Numbered from the stretch's first letter, positions 50,965 through 60,824 are shown. The stretch: DNA of 64,000 nucleotides from Pseudarthrobacter enclensis (GCF_001457025.1 NZ_KQ758603.1:1-64000); one strand, 5' to 3'. The notes: generated by a model not told the origin, from the letters alone. Translations and numbers: made by a program.

Positions 50965-52212
50965 TCAGGCGGAAAGGGGCTCTACGGCGGCTGGCTGGTT
51001 CATGATTTTGAGTACGTGCGGGGTCATGATCCGCGCAATCTCGCTCATGACCGGGGTGACCACACTATTGCCGAACTGCTTGTACGCCTGGGTGTCACTG
51101 ACGGGGATCCTGAACGTGTCGTCGTATCCCATCAATCGTGCGCACTCCCGCGGAGTCAGCCGGCGCGGCCTCAGACCGTCCTGGGCCACGAGAATCTCCG
51201 AGCCGTCCTTGTAGTACCGTGCCGAGAGGGTGCGGGAGGTTCCCATTGGGTGGACCAGCCCGAAGCCAAAGCCATTGCCGGCTGCCTTGTGCTTGGCGGC
51301 GTACGCCTGCAGGTAGGCCCACAGCTTGGGTGTCAGGGTGAACTTGGGCTGCACCTCGTCGTTCTCGTGGTCAAAGAACCGGTCACCGTCCCATTCGAGG
51401 AATGGTTCCGTGCCGTCGGTCTTATGCAGGATCGTGTGGAGCTTTGGGCCCGCCGGCGGGATTTCAAGATCGTCCCAGCTGAAGTCGGTGGGTTCGCGGA
51501 AGCCGACGATGATGATGCGCTCCCGATGCTGCGGGGTGAAGTTGATCGCGTCGATGACCTTGGTGTGGACTTCGTACCCGAGTTCCTCCTGAAGGGTTTC
51601 CATGATCACGGCAAAAGTCCGTCCCTTGTCATGGGAGCGGAGATTCTTGACGTTTTCGAGCATGAACGCCGCCGGGCGCTTTTCGTTGATGATGCGGGCT
51701 ACGTCAAAGAACAGGGTGCCTTGGGTGGCGTCCTCGAATCCGTGCAGGCGGCCGAGGGAGTTCTTTTTGCTCACCCCGGCGATGGAAAACGGCTGGCATG
51801 GGAAACCGCCCAGCAGAATGTCGTGGTCCGGGACTTCTTCGGCTGGGAAGGGCTGGATGTCACCGACGAACGTGTGGGAGTCTTCCTGGTCGTCGGGGAA
51901 GTTGGTCAGGTACGTCTTTTCGGCGTACTTGTTCCACTCACTGGTGAAGACGCAGCGACCTCCGTGAGTTTCGAAGCCCTTGCGGATGCCGCCGATGCCT
52001 GCAAAGAGATCAATGAACTTGAAATCGCCCGCGCCCGCGCTCGTGCGAAGGCCCAACAATTCCTTCAGCGCAGGCGCCAACATGGTAGGGCAGGCCGTTT
52101 CACCGCTTTCCCAGCGTGCCACGGTCCTATCGGAGACATTGAGCTGCTCCGCGAGCTGTCGTTGGGTATATCGTGCACGGGCTTGGGCGAGGAGCGTGTT
52201 TGCGTTGTCCAT
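50965..52212 (-). CDS. dcm: DNA cytosine-5 methyltransferase with N-terminal HTH (M.EcoRII/Dcm-like)
   Basis: This 415-residue protein has an N-terminal HTH ([20 protein letters not shown], residues about 15-35), then the C5 methylase motifs: [15 protein letters not shown] (I), [12 protein letters not shown] (IV, catalytic Cys), MLENVKNL (VI), [14 protein letters not shown] (VIII) and [12 protein letters not shown] (X). The target domain lies between VIII and X. The likely product is C5-methylcytosine at CCWGG. The HTH suggests autorepression of the R-M operon. The ATG at 52212 is spaced better from AGGA than the one at 52215. Confidence 0.93.
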   Translation of the reverse strand: MDNANTLLAQARARYTQRQLAEQLNVSDRTVARWESGETACPTMLAPALKELLGLRTSAGAGDFKFIDLFAGIGGIRKGFETHGGRCVFTSEWNKYAEKTYLTNFPDDQEDSHTFVGDIQPFPAEEVPDHDILLGGFPCQPFSIAGVSKKNSLGRLHGFEDATQGTLFFDVARIINEKRPAAFMLENVKNLRSHDKGRTFAVIMETLQEELGYEVHTKVIDAINFTPQHRERIIIVGFREPTDFSWDDLEIPPAGPKLHTILHKTDGTEPFLEWDGDRFFDHENDEVQPKFTLTPKLWAYLQAYAAKHKAAGNGFGFGLVHPMGTSRTLSARYYKDGSEILVAQDGLRPRRLTPRECARLMGYDDTFRIPVSDTQAYKQFGNSVVTPVMSEIARIMTPHVLKIMNQPAAVEPLSA

Positions 52213-53054
52213 CATGTCCTATCTGGGTTACTCACCCGACATTCTGTCGTATGTCTGACCCAGAGGTTGGGAGGCGCGCCGCGTTGGAGGCGAACTTCAC
52301 AATCAATCAGGTCGGCAGTCTTGCGTCGCGGCGAAAGGACCCACGAGATCGGGTAAATCGAAAAATCCGGCTACAGCTCCGGGTCCCCATACTGTGCCAC
52401 GCAGCCCAGACATTTCCACTTCTAGAGGGAGGTCTGCGTCGCACCAAGACGATGTATCCCGGGTACGTCCGGAGTTAGAGACCAGGCGGCACTTAGAGGG
52501 GCCCGCGCCAATGAAGTACCGCTCGGAGTGGCGGTAGTTGATGCCGGAGGAGGTCTCTCAACTCCTAGGGAAAGGCTTTGCCGTACGCATTCTCCGACTT
52601 CGCCCGCCTAGGGTCATTGAACTTGTAGGATCCGTGAACGGAGGCGGAGGAGAGGGTTAATCGAGATACGTTGGCGCCGGCCCAGAGGTGCCATTAGATG
52701 TACGGGGAAGCAGGCGGTTCGGTCATGACCCGTTGAGCGGGCCAGCTGGGGGCTGCTAAGGCGGGCGCAGGCCGGCAGGCAGCGCGATGCAAGTAGGACC
52801 TTCGCGCCGGGCAGGATTTTAGCGCGGGGGATTTGTTGGTCGCAGACAGGCCATAGGCGAAGCCCATTCTCGGAGCTGTGAGGAGCGGGGGGTTTAGCAA
52901 TGCTCGGTCCAAAGTTTGCATGCGAATATCTCCCACGCCAACCTACGCGGCAACGGCTGCTCTGGTGGCCAAGCCGGGGGCTTTCGCAGTACGCATGAAA
53001 GCGCTACTATGCTGGGTTGCCTAAAGCCCTTAGTCAATCAGTTACTCTCTCTCT
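52213..53054. other. Long intergenic stretch without a supportable gene
   Basis: About 840 nt between divergent dcm and mrr-like genes. Open frames are short and lack coding pattern. It carries both promoters. The centre (52500-52950) is GC-rich and may be an eroded former gene; no residue pattern could be recovered. Confidence 0.5.
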
Positions 53055-54284
53055 GTGAGCGATTTATTGGCCAACGACCCCCGCACGGCGTGGGCTTGGA
53101 GCGAGTATCTAGAAACGAAAAGACCGCTGAAGGTGAGTGAAAAAGAAGCGAAGCAACTTCTCGCCGCTATACCACATGGCGACCATGTCGAAGTATTCGC
53201 AGAAGGGGCCATTTTCCCTCGGAACCAAGACAAGCAGGCTACCAGCATGAAGAGGCGGTCTGGTCGGCTGACTGCTCGCACCCTTCGCCGCTGGATTGTT
53301 GTCACAGAGGGTGAAAAAGCTGCCAAGGTGCTGGACGGTCCGGCGGAGGGCACCATTTACAGGGAGAAGCCGATTTCCCGCGAAGAAGTCAGCTGGTATA
53401 CGGGGCTTGACAAAGGGTATGTCAACGTCTTTGTTGACGACTCATCCATAGTTCAACGTATTCGCAATGGTGCTGGCTTCGACATCCTTCGGCTTCCGAA
53501 TTGGGGAGACACGCCAGAAGCCCCAACTGTACTTTCTCAATCGCCATCTGTCCGAGCGGCAGATTCGCCGGAGGGCGACCCACTTCTGGTCACAGACTGG
53601 TCAGCTGCCGAACGAGTCGCCCTAGTTCACGTAATAGGGCTGGGGTTTACCGGGGCAAGACTTACAGTTCGCGGCAGGGATAAGGGGGTTGACGTAACCC
53701 ACCCGGAAGCCGTGGCCCAGGTCAAGATGCAGGGCGTTCCAGTAAGCGCTCCACAAGTCCAGCAACTTAGGGGCGCCCGACCTACTACCCACAACCACTT
53801 ATTTTATTCGACTTCCGGCTACACGGCCGCCGCGGAAGCGGAGGCCGCGGATTCTGGTGTTGCATTATTTGTCATCGATGCCGTCGGCAGGGTTTCGCCA
53901 AAGGGAAGCTTGGCGAGAGGACTTATACATGAGTCCGGGGATAGGCAGTTCGGTCCGGAGGCTGCCGTCGCAGAATACTCGGATGATGTCAAGGAACGAG
54001 TACTTCGAGCCCTTGCCAACTATGGAACAAAGGCATCGGCAAAGTACGCAATTGAGGTTGCGGATGACGCCCAGAAGGTCCTCCGAGCGCTCGGCTACTT
54101 GTGGACTGCGCAGGATAAATTGAGGGCTTCTCCTGAAGTCGGTGATATGCCTCTGCAGTCAATTGTCAACTACTTTCGCCACGTCGAGCTTCTCGCGGCT
54201 GTGTATTGTCGTGAACTTGGCTATGAATATCCGGGTCAACGCGTTTTGGGTAAGAAAGCCAAATCGTTGGACGACTTCTACTAG
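53055..54284 (+). CDS. Mrr-like restriction endonuclease
   Basis: In this 409-residue protein, the nuclease core sits at about residues 190-235: ALVHVIGLGFTGARLTVRGR, DKGVDVTHPEAVAQVKMQ (Asp then Q-x-K) and VQQLRGARPT, the Mrr catalytic pattern. The N-terminal half (MSDLLANDPRTAWAWSEYLE; PRNQDKQATSMKRRSGRL) may be a recognition domain. The C-terminal third is helical. The GTG at 53055 is the only good start. Mrr enzymes cut methylated DNA, so coexistence with the Dcm nearby suggests a different modification target. Confidence 0.8.
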   Translation: MSDLLANDPRTAWAWSEYLETKRPLKVSEKEAKQLLAAIPHGDHVEVFAEGAIFPRNQDKQATSMKRRSGRLTARTLRRWIVVTEGEKAAKVLDGPAEGTIYREKPISREEVSWYTGLDKGYVNVFVDDSSIVQRIRNGAGFDILRLPNWGDTPEAPTVLSQSPSVRAADSPEGDPLLVTDWSAAERVALVHVIGLGFTGARLTVRGRDKGVDVTHPEAVAQVKMQGVPVSAPQVQQLRGARPTTHNHLFYSTSGYTAAAEAEAADSGVALFVIDAVGRVSPKGSLARGLIHESGDRQFGPEAAVAEYSDDVKERVLRALANYGTKASAKYAIEVADDAQKVLRALGYLWTAQDKLRASPEVGDMPLQSIVNYFRHVELLAAVYCRELGYEYPGQRVLGKKAKSLDDFY

Positions 54285-54345
54285 ACCAGGCCGGGCATCT
54301 GATGAAAAGATGCGCAGACCCTAGGGCCAACCGTCGCTAGATGAT

Positions 54346-54582
54346 ATGCCGGAAACGGGCGAGCTGAAGGGCTTAACCTACCTTCAAACCGCATTCCAAG
54401 AGCTGTGTGACGAAACAAGAGGTGGTGGTTTTGAGTTCGTCGCTGTTCGCACAAGCTGGTCACTTATGGAAGCATTGGTTGCCGCGGTCAGCGAGCCACC
54501 GGGGGCGCGCCGCCACGGCATCTGCAGTACAGCGGTCATGATGGCTATATCCGAAGTGGAGGGTCAATTGTCAAGTGGTTAG
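54346..54582 (+). CDS. Small hypothetical protein
   Basis: This 78-residue frame starting at the ATG at 54346 (MPETGELKGLTYLQTAFQEL) contains a helix and a Trp-containing segment (VAVRTSWSLMEALVAAVSEP). Its codon pattern is moderately convincing. It lies 61 nt after the Mrr-like gene on the same strand. No family was recognised. It is the last cargo-like gene before the backbone resumes. Confidence 0.4.
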   Translation: MPETGELKGLTYLQTAFQELCDETRGGGFEFVAVRTSWSLMEALVAAVSEPPGARRHGICSTAVMMAISEVEGQLSSG

Positions 54583-54806
54583 AACCAGACCACGGACTTC
54601 TTACTTCGCGGTCGCATTTTTTGGGTGCGAACGTGCCTGCGACCAGCCGTGGTAGGTCAAACATAAAAGACTCGGGGATCTTGCATTTCGCCGTGGTTGG
54701 CGGTCCCGCTGTAAGAGGAACCGCGCCGCGAAAGCACTAGCGGAGTCATGAAACCTATCGCGACTTTAGGGGCCCCATCCGTGCCTCAGCCGCCCTATTC
54801 CTTGCC
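54583..54806. other. Right boundary of the accessory mosaic
   Basis: About 220 nt with no gene. Backbone coding begins at 54807 with the GNAT gene end. No direct repeat or tRNA was seen that would define an attachment site. Confidence 0.4.
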
Positions 54807-55320
54807 TTACAGCTCCAGCCGAAACACCCACAGCAGCACGTCCACGCCAGGGACGTACCAGTCACGCTCCGGAGCGCGCCGGAAGCCGAGTGACTCATAA
54901 AGCCGCGTGGGCTCGCTCCATGAACGTGGCGCTGGTGATGCTGATCGCCTCGATGCCGGGCAGACCCCGTGCATGCTCCACGATCTCGCGCACCACCGCC
55001 CGGCCCACGCCGCCGCCCTGGTGCGCCGGGTCCACCGCCAGCATCCGGAACTCCAGCTCCCCGTCCTGCGCGAATTCGCTGTACGGCTCGCCGGCGAACG
55101 TCAGCGTCACCGCCGCCACAACCTTCCCGGCGGCTTCCGCCACCCACACCTGCGCATGTTCAGCCCGGTGCTCCACGTCCTCCAGCACACCCATGTACGG
55201 GTGGTCGGCCGCGAAGTGCCCGGCCTTGAGGTAGGCGTCGCGGGTAATGCGTCGGACCTCGGGGAAGTCAGCCGGCAGTGCCCGCCGGAAGGTGACAGTC
55301 AACGGCTGAGTGACACTCAC
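54807..55320 (-). pseudogene. GNAT acetyltransferase gene with one frameshift
   Basis: The frame from the GTG at 55320 encodes a GNAT core (MSVTQPLTVTFRRALPADFP; FRMLAVDPAHQGGGVGRAVV, the acetyl-CoA loop) but stops at 54895 after MERAHAAL. Shifting one base gives the expected family C-terminus LYESLGFRRAPERDWYVPGV and VDVLLWVFRLEL to a TAA at 54807. So one extra base near 54900 breaks it, by mutation or sequencing error. Its start overlaps the ribokinase stop (GTGA), so the two are coupled. Confidence 0.85.
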
Positions 55321-56184
55321 GAGGAAGCACCCGAAGCCACGGCGGCCCGCTCCACGTAGTGGCCCAACCGTGCCAAATCCGGCTGTGACGACGGATCACC
55401 TACGGCATCCGCGCCCACGGCATTTGCAACGGCCAGAGCCCGTTTTTAGTCCAGCCCGCTCCGCAGCGCCAGGACCAAGGCGGCGCAGAACGCGTCGCCC
55501 GCACCCACAGTGTTCGCCACCGTCACCGCAATAGACGGAGCCTCGGCCACCTTCCTACCGTGCTCGAACATCGCCGCACCGTCCTTGCCGTACGTCACCG
55601 CCACCAGCTTCGCCTCGGCAAGGGCGCGGATCAGGGCATACTCGCTCGTTGACGATCACCAGGTCGCACCGTTCCAGCAGCTCAGCTGGCAGGTCCATGG
55701 CCGGCGCCGCGTTCAGCACGAAGAACCCTGAGGTCTTTCGGGCGGCCTCGAGCACAACAGGCAGGCCCACCTCCAGCTGGCACAGCACCGTCTCCTCCGG
55801 GCTGAACTCCACCCCGTCCAGCGACAGGTGCATGTTGGCGCCCGGGCACACCACGATCTGGTTTTCGCCGTCGCGGTCCACCACGTTCAGCGCGGTCCCG
55901 GTGGGCTGGGGGAGAAGCGCCACGTCGGAGGTCTCAACGCCGGCGGCGGCCAGGGCATCGAGCATCCGCTGCCCGGACGCGTCCTTGCCGACGGCGCCGA
56001 CCATCCGGGCGCTGCGGCCGAGCCGTGCCGCAGCCGCGGCTTGGTTGGCGCCCTTGCCGCCGGGCTGCTCGGACAGCACGGCGCCGCCGATCGTTTCGCC
56101 CGCCGTCGGCAGCCGGTCGGCGGTGGCGATCAGGTCGAGGTTGATGCTGCCGACCACGGTGACGGCAGGACGTGTTGTGTTCAT
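55317..56184 (-). pseudogene. rbsK: Ribokinase gene with a frameshift and an internal stop
   Basis: From the ATG at 56184 the frame encodes a PfkB-family kinase: GSINLDLIATADRLPTAGET, then GGAVLSEQPGGKGANQAAAA and the NAAPAMDLP region. Near 55645 coding moves to another frame (YALIRALAEAKLVAVTYGKD), reaching the catalytic VANTVGAGDAFCAALV. An in-frame TAA at 55446 then interrupts GLD-stop-KRALAVANAVGADAVGD before the true TGA at 55317. The intact product would be about 289 residues, phosphorylating ribose or a nucleoside. It diverges from the MFS gene. Confidence 0.85.
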
Positions 56185-56227
56185 GGGAGCCAAAGACGAT
56201 CCTTCTGCTCGAACAAAGGAGTTTGAC

Positions 56228-57673
56228 GTGAACACCCCCACCCCCGCCGCAGCCGCGCCTCCCGCGGAAGGAGGCGTCGCCGTCGTACTGTCCGACGGCG
56301 ATGCGGCCAGGCTCTCCGGCCGCCGCGCCGCCCTGCTGATCTCCACCCTGCTGCTGGGCGTGCTGTCCTTCCAGCTGAACGCCAGCATGGTCACCCCCGC
56401 GCTGCCGCAGATCGCCGCGAGCTTCGGCGAAAGCGCGGACAGCGCCGCCCCCGTCCAGTCCATGTTCTTCCTGGCCGGCGCCATCGCCGGGCCCGTGATC
56501 GGCCGGTGGAGCGACTTCATCGGCCGCCGCGCCGCCCTGCTGCTGGTCCTGGGCATCATGGGCGCCGGCACCATCCTCTGCATCGCCGCGCCCACCCTGC
56601 CGTTGCTAGTCACCGGCCGGTTCCTGCAGGGCGTCTCCAGCGCCGTGTTCGCGCTCGCCTACATCGTGCTCAGCGAGAACCTGCAGGCCAAGGTCTTCGG
56701 CACCTCCGTGGGCATCATCGCCGCCATCAACGGCGGAATCGGCGGTGTGGACGGCTACGTGGGCGGGCTCATGGCCGAGACCCTCGGCTTCCGGTCCATC
56801 TTCGTCGTCGTCCTCGTCCTTACTGCCATCGCCGCTCTCTGCATTTTCCGCCTGGTGCCCGCCGGCCGGCCTGTTGGGGTGCGCGGCGCCATGGACTGGT
56901 GGGGCGCCGGCTCCCTCTCGCTGTTCCTGGTGTTCCTGACGTACTTCGTGTCCGACGGTTCGGCCGCCGGCTGGACGTCGCCCACCGCCCTGGCCCTGCT
57001 GGCCGGCACCGTGTTGTCCTTCGCCGCCTTCTGGATGATCGAGAAGCGCCGCAGCCACCCGCTCATCGCCGTGCACCACCTGCGCTCCCGCCAGGTGTGG
57101 CCGGTCATCGCCACCACCGTCCTCACCCTGGCCGGCATCTTCGCGGTCATCAACTTCACCGTGGTGCTGCTGAGCCAGGATTCCGACGGCGGCTTCGGGC
57201 TTTCCGCCTCCATCTCGGCGTTGCTGTTCCTCACCCCCGCCGCGCTGATTGGCGTCTTCGCCGCACCGTTGGCGGGGTGGCTGGCGGACCGTCGCGGGTG
57301 GGTGCGTACGTTGCGGCTGGGGACGTCGCTGAGCCTGGCGTGTGCCGTGGTGGCCGCTGCGTTTTCCACTTCGCCTGTTGCGGTGTTCATTGCCGTTGCC
57401 TGCCTGGGCATTTTCTACAACGGCTTCTTCCTGACCGCCATCAACGGACTCTCGGTCCTTTTGTCGCCGAAGGAGGCCCCTGCGGCGCTGCCCGGCATCA
57501 ACGGTGCCTCGTTCGGGATCGGGGCGAGCCTCGGCGTCGTGCTCGTGGCGCCGTTCGCCGCTTTGGGTACCTCTGCAGGCTACGCGACCGCCCTCTGGTT
57601 CTCGGTGGGCATCACCGCCGCCGCGTTCCTTGTCAGCCTCTTCGTCGCCGCCCCCAAGGGCGAGACCGTCTAA
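56228..57673 (+). CDS. MFS transporter, DHA2-like
   Basis: This 481-residue transporter has LNASMVTPALPQIAASFGES (helix 1), AGPVIGRWSDFIGRRAALLL (loop 2-3 motif) and GRFLQGVSSAVFALAYIVLS, matching 14-helix drug:proton antiporter-like proteins. The GTG at 56228 follows AAAGGAG. It lies in one operon with the nucleoside hydrolase (29 nt gap) and divergent to ribokinase, so the likely cargo is a nucleoside or ribose compound rather than a drug (inference from context). Confidence 0.88.
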   Translation: MNTPTPAAAAPPAEGGVAVVLSDGDAARLSGRRAALLISTLLLGVLSFQLNASMVTPALPQIAASFGESADSAAPVQSMFFLAGAIAGPVIGRWSDFIGRRAALLLVLGIMGAGTILCIAAPTLPLLVTGRFLQGVSSAVFALAYIVLSENLQAKVFGTSVGIIAAINGGIGGVDGYVGGLMAETLGFRSIFVVVLVLTAIAALCIFRLVPAGRPVGVRGAMDWWGAGSLSLFLVFLTYFVSDGSAAGWTSPTALALLAGTVLSFAAFWMIEKRRSHPLIAVHHLRSRQVWPVIATTVLTLAGIFAVINFTVVLLSQDSDGGFGLSASISALLFLTPAALIGVFAAPLAGWLADRRGWVRTLRLGTSLSLACAVVAAAFSTSPVAVFIAVACLGIFYNGFFLTAINGLSVLLSPKEAPAALPGINGASFGIGASLGVVLVAPFAALGTSAGYATALWFSVGITAAAFLVSLFVAAPKGETV

Positions 57674-57702
57674 CCCCTCTATCTGTTGCGAAGGAACCTA
57701 TT

Positions 57703-58695
57703 GTGACTGCCCCCGTTTACCTGGACTGCGACACCGGCATCGACGACGCCCTCGCCCTGGCCTACCTGCTCGCCTCTCCACTTGCTTCCGTGGTGGGCAT
57801 CGGGACGGTCAGCGGGAACGTGAGTGCCGCGGTTGGCGCCCGGAATACCCTTGACCTGCTTTCATTGGCCGGGGCAGCTTCTGTGCCGGTGGCTGTTGGC
57901 GCACACGATCCTTTGGTTGGTTCGTTTGGCGGCGGGTCGCCGTGGGTGCACGGGGAGAACGGTGTGGGGGAGGTTATGCTGGCCCCCTCTGCTGCTTCTG
58001 TTGCTGCCGAGTCCGCGGCGGAGATGCTGGTGCGGCTCGCCCGTACGTATCCCGGTACGTTGCGGGCGGTGGCGATCGGGCCGCTGACCAACATTGCCGA
58101 GGCGTTGCGGCTGGAGCCTGCGCTGCCGTCATTGGTGGAGTCGGTGACCGTGATGGGCGGGGCCGCGCTGGCGCCCGGGAACATCACGCCCGTGGCCGAG
58201 GCGAACATCTGGCACGATCCCGAGGCAGCTGCCCTGGTGCTGGCAGCGGACTGGGACGTGACCCTGGTGCCGCTGGACGTGACCATGGCGTCGGTGCTGG
58301 AGGAAGCGCACCGGCAGGTGCTGCTGGCCTCGTCCGCGCCGGTGCCGCGGGCGCTGGGGGAGATGCTGGGCTACTACTTCCGGTTCTACGAGGGCATTTA
58401 CGGCCGGCCCTGCTCCGCGATGCACGATCCCCTGGCCGCCGCGCTCGCCGTTGGTGCCGTGAAGCCGGCGCTGGCACCCGTGGTGCGTGCCGCCGTCGAC
58501 ACCTCTGAGGGACCCGGCCGCGGGCAGACCGTATGCGACATGCGCGGGCTGTACGCGGGGTACCCTCCGGTGTCCGGCGCGCGGTGCCGCGTGGTGCTCT
58601 CGCTGGAGGAGGAATTCGCCCCGCACCTGGTGGAGGCGCTGCTAAGCCACTTTGAAGGCACGACGGCGGAGCTCGCCGGGGCAGCTGCCATTTAG
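57703..58695 (+). CDS. Inosine-uridine preferring nucleoside hydrolase family protein
   Basis: This 330-residue protein has DCDTGIDDALALAYLLASPL, the calcium-binding D-x-D-x-x-x-D-D motif of nucleoside hydrolases, then AIGPLTNIAEAL and TVMGGAALAPGNITPVAEAN, with AMHDPLAAALAV near the end supplying the last metal Asp. It cleaves ribonucleosides to base and ribose; ribokinase next door would use the ribose. The GTG at 57703 follows GAAGGAA. Confidence 0.93.
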   Translation: MTAPVYLDCDTGIDDALALAYLLASPLASVVGIGTVSGNVSAAVGARNTLDLLSLAGAASVPVAVGAHDPLVGSFGGGSPWVHGENGVGEVMLAPSAASVAAESAAEMLVRLARTYPGTLRAVAIGPLTNIAEALRLEPALPSLVESVTVMGGAALAPGNITPVAEANIWHDPEAAALVLAADWDVTLVPLDVTMASVLEEAHRQVLLASSAPVPRALGEMLGYYFRFYEGIYGRPCSAMHDPLAAALAVGAVKPALAPVVRAAVDTSEGPGRGQTVCDMRGLYAGYPPVSGARCRVVLSLEEEFAPHLVEALLSHFEGTTAELAGAAAI

Positions 58696-58750
58696 GCCGC
58701 GGGTCGGAATGGATTGGGCGTGCATCCGTAACCGGTGCAAGGCTGGGCGG

Positions 58751-59488
58751 GTGGATGCCGACATCAACTTCTATTTCGACCCGGTCTGCCCTTTCGCCTG
58801 GATGACCAGCAAATGGGTGCGCATGGTGCAGGCGCAGAGCGGATACAGCGTGGACTGGCGGTTCATCTCGCTGCGGCAGATCAATGCCAATGTTGACTAT
58901 GACGCCCACTTTCCGCCTGAGTACGAGGCCGGACACACGGCAGGGCTCCGTCTTCTGCGCGTGGCGGCCAAGGCACGAGCAGAGCATGGCCGCGAGTCGA
59001 TTGCGGAGCTGTATGAGGCATTCGGGACCCACATCTTCGAAGCCGCCCCGGACTCAGCCAACCTGCGCCCGGAACACGAGGTGCGTGAGCAGCGGGGGAC
59101 GCGCGGGTTCGTGGAGCCGATCCTCGCCGAGGCTGGCCTGCCACGGTCATTGGCGGAAGCCCTCGACGACGAGTCATGGGACCGGGAAATCCGGCAGGAG
59201 ACTGACGAAGCGCTGGGCCTGACGGGCAAGGACGTGGGCACGCCGATCATCCACTTCGAGCCGCCCGCCGGCGTGGCCTTCTTCGGGCCCGTGATCAGCC
59301 GACTGCCGGACGAAGAGTCGGCCGCCGAGCTGTGGGACCACGTGGTGGGCCTGTCCCGCTTCCCTGGTTTCGCCGAGCTGAAGCGGAGCCTGCGAGAGCA
59401 GCCGCAGCTGCCCGCCTTTGGAGTCGCCGCCGGTACGGCCGGCCGGCAGGAGGACTGGCACGGCGGCAGTCGGCGGCAGAAGAAGTGA
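58751..59488 (+). CDS. DsbA-like mycothiol-dependent nitroreductase/oxidoreductase
   Basis: This 245-residue thioredoxin-fold protein contains NFYFDPVCPFAWMTSKWVRM, where Cys-Pro-x-Ala-Trp marks the DsbA/FrnE-like actinobacterial group (Rv2466c type) that uses mycothiol. A helical insertion and the cis-Pro strand (VGTPIIHFEPP) follow. The GTG at 58751 is chosen; an ATG at 58709 with a weak site is possible. It is followed 38 nt later by an SRPBCC gene. Confidence 0.85.
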   Translation: MDADINFYFDPVCPFAWMTSKWVRMVQAQSGYSVDWRFISLRQINANVDYDAHFPPEYEAGHTAGLRLLRVAAKARAEHGRESIAELYEAFGTHIFEAAPDSANLRPEHEVREQRGTRGFVEPILAEAGLPRSLAEALDDESWDREIRQETDEALGLTGKDVGTPIIHFEPPAGVAFFGPVISRLPDEESAAELWDHVVGLSRFPGFAELKRSLREQPQLPAFGVAAGTAGRQEDWHGGSRRQKK

Positions 59489-59526
59489 CCCCCCAGCAAG
59501 AAGTGAACCCCACCAAGGATGGACCC

Positions 59527-60027
59527 ATGAACCAGAGCAGCCCCCGCCAGTACCAGGAGTCCGTGACGGTCCAGGCATCGGCCGAGACGGTCTACGGCCT
59601 GGTCTCCGACATCACCCGGACCGGCGAGTGGAGCCCCATCTGTAAAGCATGCTGGTGGGACGACGAGGACACCGCCGGCCAAGTCGGCGCCTGGTTTACC
59701 GGGCGTAATGAGCTCCCGCACCGGACCTGGGAGACGCGGTCGCAGGTGGTGGCCGCCGAGCGCGGCCGCGAGTTCGCCTGGGTGGTGGGCGGCAAGTTCG
59801 TCCGCTGGGGCTTCACCATGGCTCCGGCTGATGCCGGGACCACGCTGACCGAGTCGTGGGAATTCCTTCCGGGAGGCATAGCCATGTTCCAGGAGAAGTT
59901 TGGTGACAAGGCCCCCGAGCAGATCACCGATCGCACCCAGCAGGCGCTGGACGGAATCCCGGTGACGCTCGCGGCGATCAAGCAGATCGCCGAGTCCATC
60001 GCCTCACATCAGCAAGTCCGGTCCTAG
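59527..60027 (+). CDS. SRPBCC family protein
   Basis: This 166-residue protein is a START/Bet v1-like fold: ESVTVQASAETVYGLVSDIT, RTGEWSPICKACWW, then EFAWVVGGKFVRWGFTMAPA and TLTESWEFLPGG. These are typical cyclase/dehydrase-type SRPBCC segments that bind hydrophobic ligands. The ATG at 59527 follows AAGGA. The stop overlaps the convergent haloacid dehalogenase gene by 4 nt. Confidence 0.9.
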   Translation: MNQSSPRQYQESVTVQASAETVYGLVSDITRTGEWSPICKACWWDDEDTAGQVGAWFTGRNELPHRTWETRSQVVAAERGREFAWVVGGKFVRWGFTMAPADAGTTLTESWEFLPGGIAMFQEKFGDKAPEQITDRTQQALDGIPVTLAAIKQIAESIASHQQVRS

Positions 60028-60782
60028 GACTGGAGCTGCTGCACGAGCCCTCGCGCCAGCTCCGTGATGCTTGACGCCGCCAGGTCCCAGTCGCCTTCCG
60101 GAGCAAGGTCCGCCGTCTGGCCGGGGCCGTGCTCGGTGGGGCGTGCGATGAACGCCGTGGCAAGCCCGGTTTCCCGGGCAGCGTGCAGGTCGCTGTTGTG
60201 GGCAGCCGCGAGCATCACCTCACCGGGCTCCAGGTCCAGGAACTCCGCTGTCCGGAGGTAGGCCTCGGGCAACGGCTTGTAGGTGCGCGTCATGTCCGAC
60301 CCGATGATCACATCCCACGGCAGGCCGGCGTTCCTGGCCATGTCCAGCAGCAGTGAGGTGTTGCCGTTGGAGAGCGGCCCCACGATGTAGTGGCGGCGGA
60401 TGCTCGCCAGGCCCTCCACGCTGTCCGGCCAGGCCGGCAGCCGGTGCCAGGACTTGTTGAGTTCCGCCAGGATCCCGCTGGACACCTGGTCCGGGTCGAT
60501 ACCGAAATGGCGCAGCGCTTCGTCCAGGTTTTCGCGGTGGAGCGTGTCTAGCTTCGTGAAGCCGCGCTCTCCGGTGCGGATGGCTTCCATGGCCGGCTGG
60601 TAGAGGGCCCGCCAGCGGTCGGCGAAGGCCCCGGCGTCGAGCGTGTGCCCGTGCGCCGCGGCAAAGGCTGCCACCTCCTGGGCGACGCCGGTGCGCCAGT
60701 CCACCACGGTGCCGAAGGTGTCGAAGAGGACGGCGCGCACCGGGCGCCCGGTGGAGGGTGAACGGTACGGCTGGAAACTCAT
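60024..60782 (-). CDS. Haloacid dehalogenase type II-like hydrolase
   Basis: This 252-residue HAD protein has AVLFDTFGTVVDWRTG (nucleophile Asp, motif I), VGPLSNGNTSLLLDMA (motif II Ser/Asn), the TYKPLPEAYLR Lys (motif III) and MLAAAHNSDLHAARETGLAT (motif IV). This is the L-2-haloacid dehalogenase arrangement, although substrates of such proteins are often other 2-haloacids or phosphates. It is monocistronic and diverges from the flavin reductase gene. Confidence 0.9.
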   Translation of the reverse strand: MSFQPYRSPSTGRPVRAVLFDTFGTVVDWRTGVAQEVAAFAAAHGHTLDAGAFADRWRALYQPAMEAIRTGERGFTKLDTLHRENLDEALRHFGIDPDQVSSGILAELNKSWHRLPAWPDSVEGLASIRRHYIVGPLSNGNTSLLLDMARNAGLPWDVIIGSDMTRTYKPLPEAYLRTAEFLDLEPGEVMLAAAHNSDLHAARETGLATAFIARPTEHGPGQTADLAPEGDWDLAASSITELARGLVQQLQS

Positions 60783-60824
60783 GCTGTGTCCTTTCCTGGC
60801 TGCCGCGACGGTTAGTCTGGCAGC

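Noticed and set aside
51016..52356. 446-codon + strand frame opposite dcm
   Set aside because: Antisense shadow of the methylase gene.
12802..54806. Integrative element with an integrase, tRNA attachment site or transposase
   Set aside because: None of the coding sequences shows tyrosine or serine recombinase or DDE transposase motifs, and no tRNA gene or clear short direct repeat was seen at the edges.
56506..57702. N-terminal extension of the nucleoside hydrolase frame over the MFS gene
   Set aside because: Off-frame reading of the MFS gene; the ribosome binding site and family N-terminus place the start at 57703.
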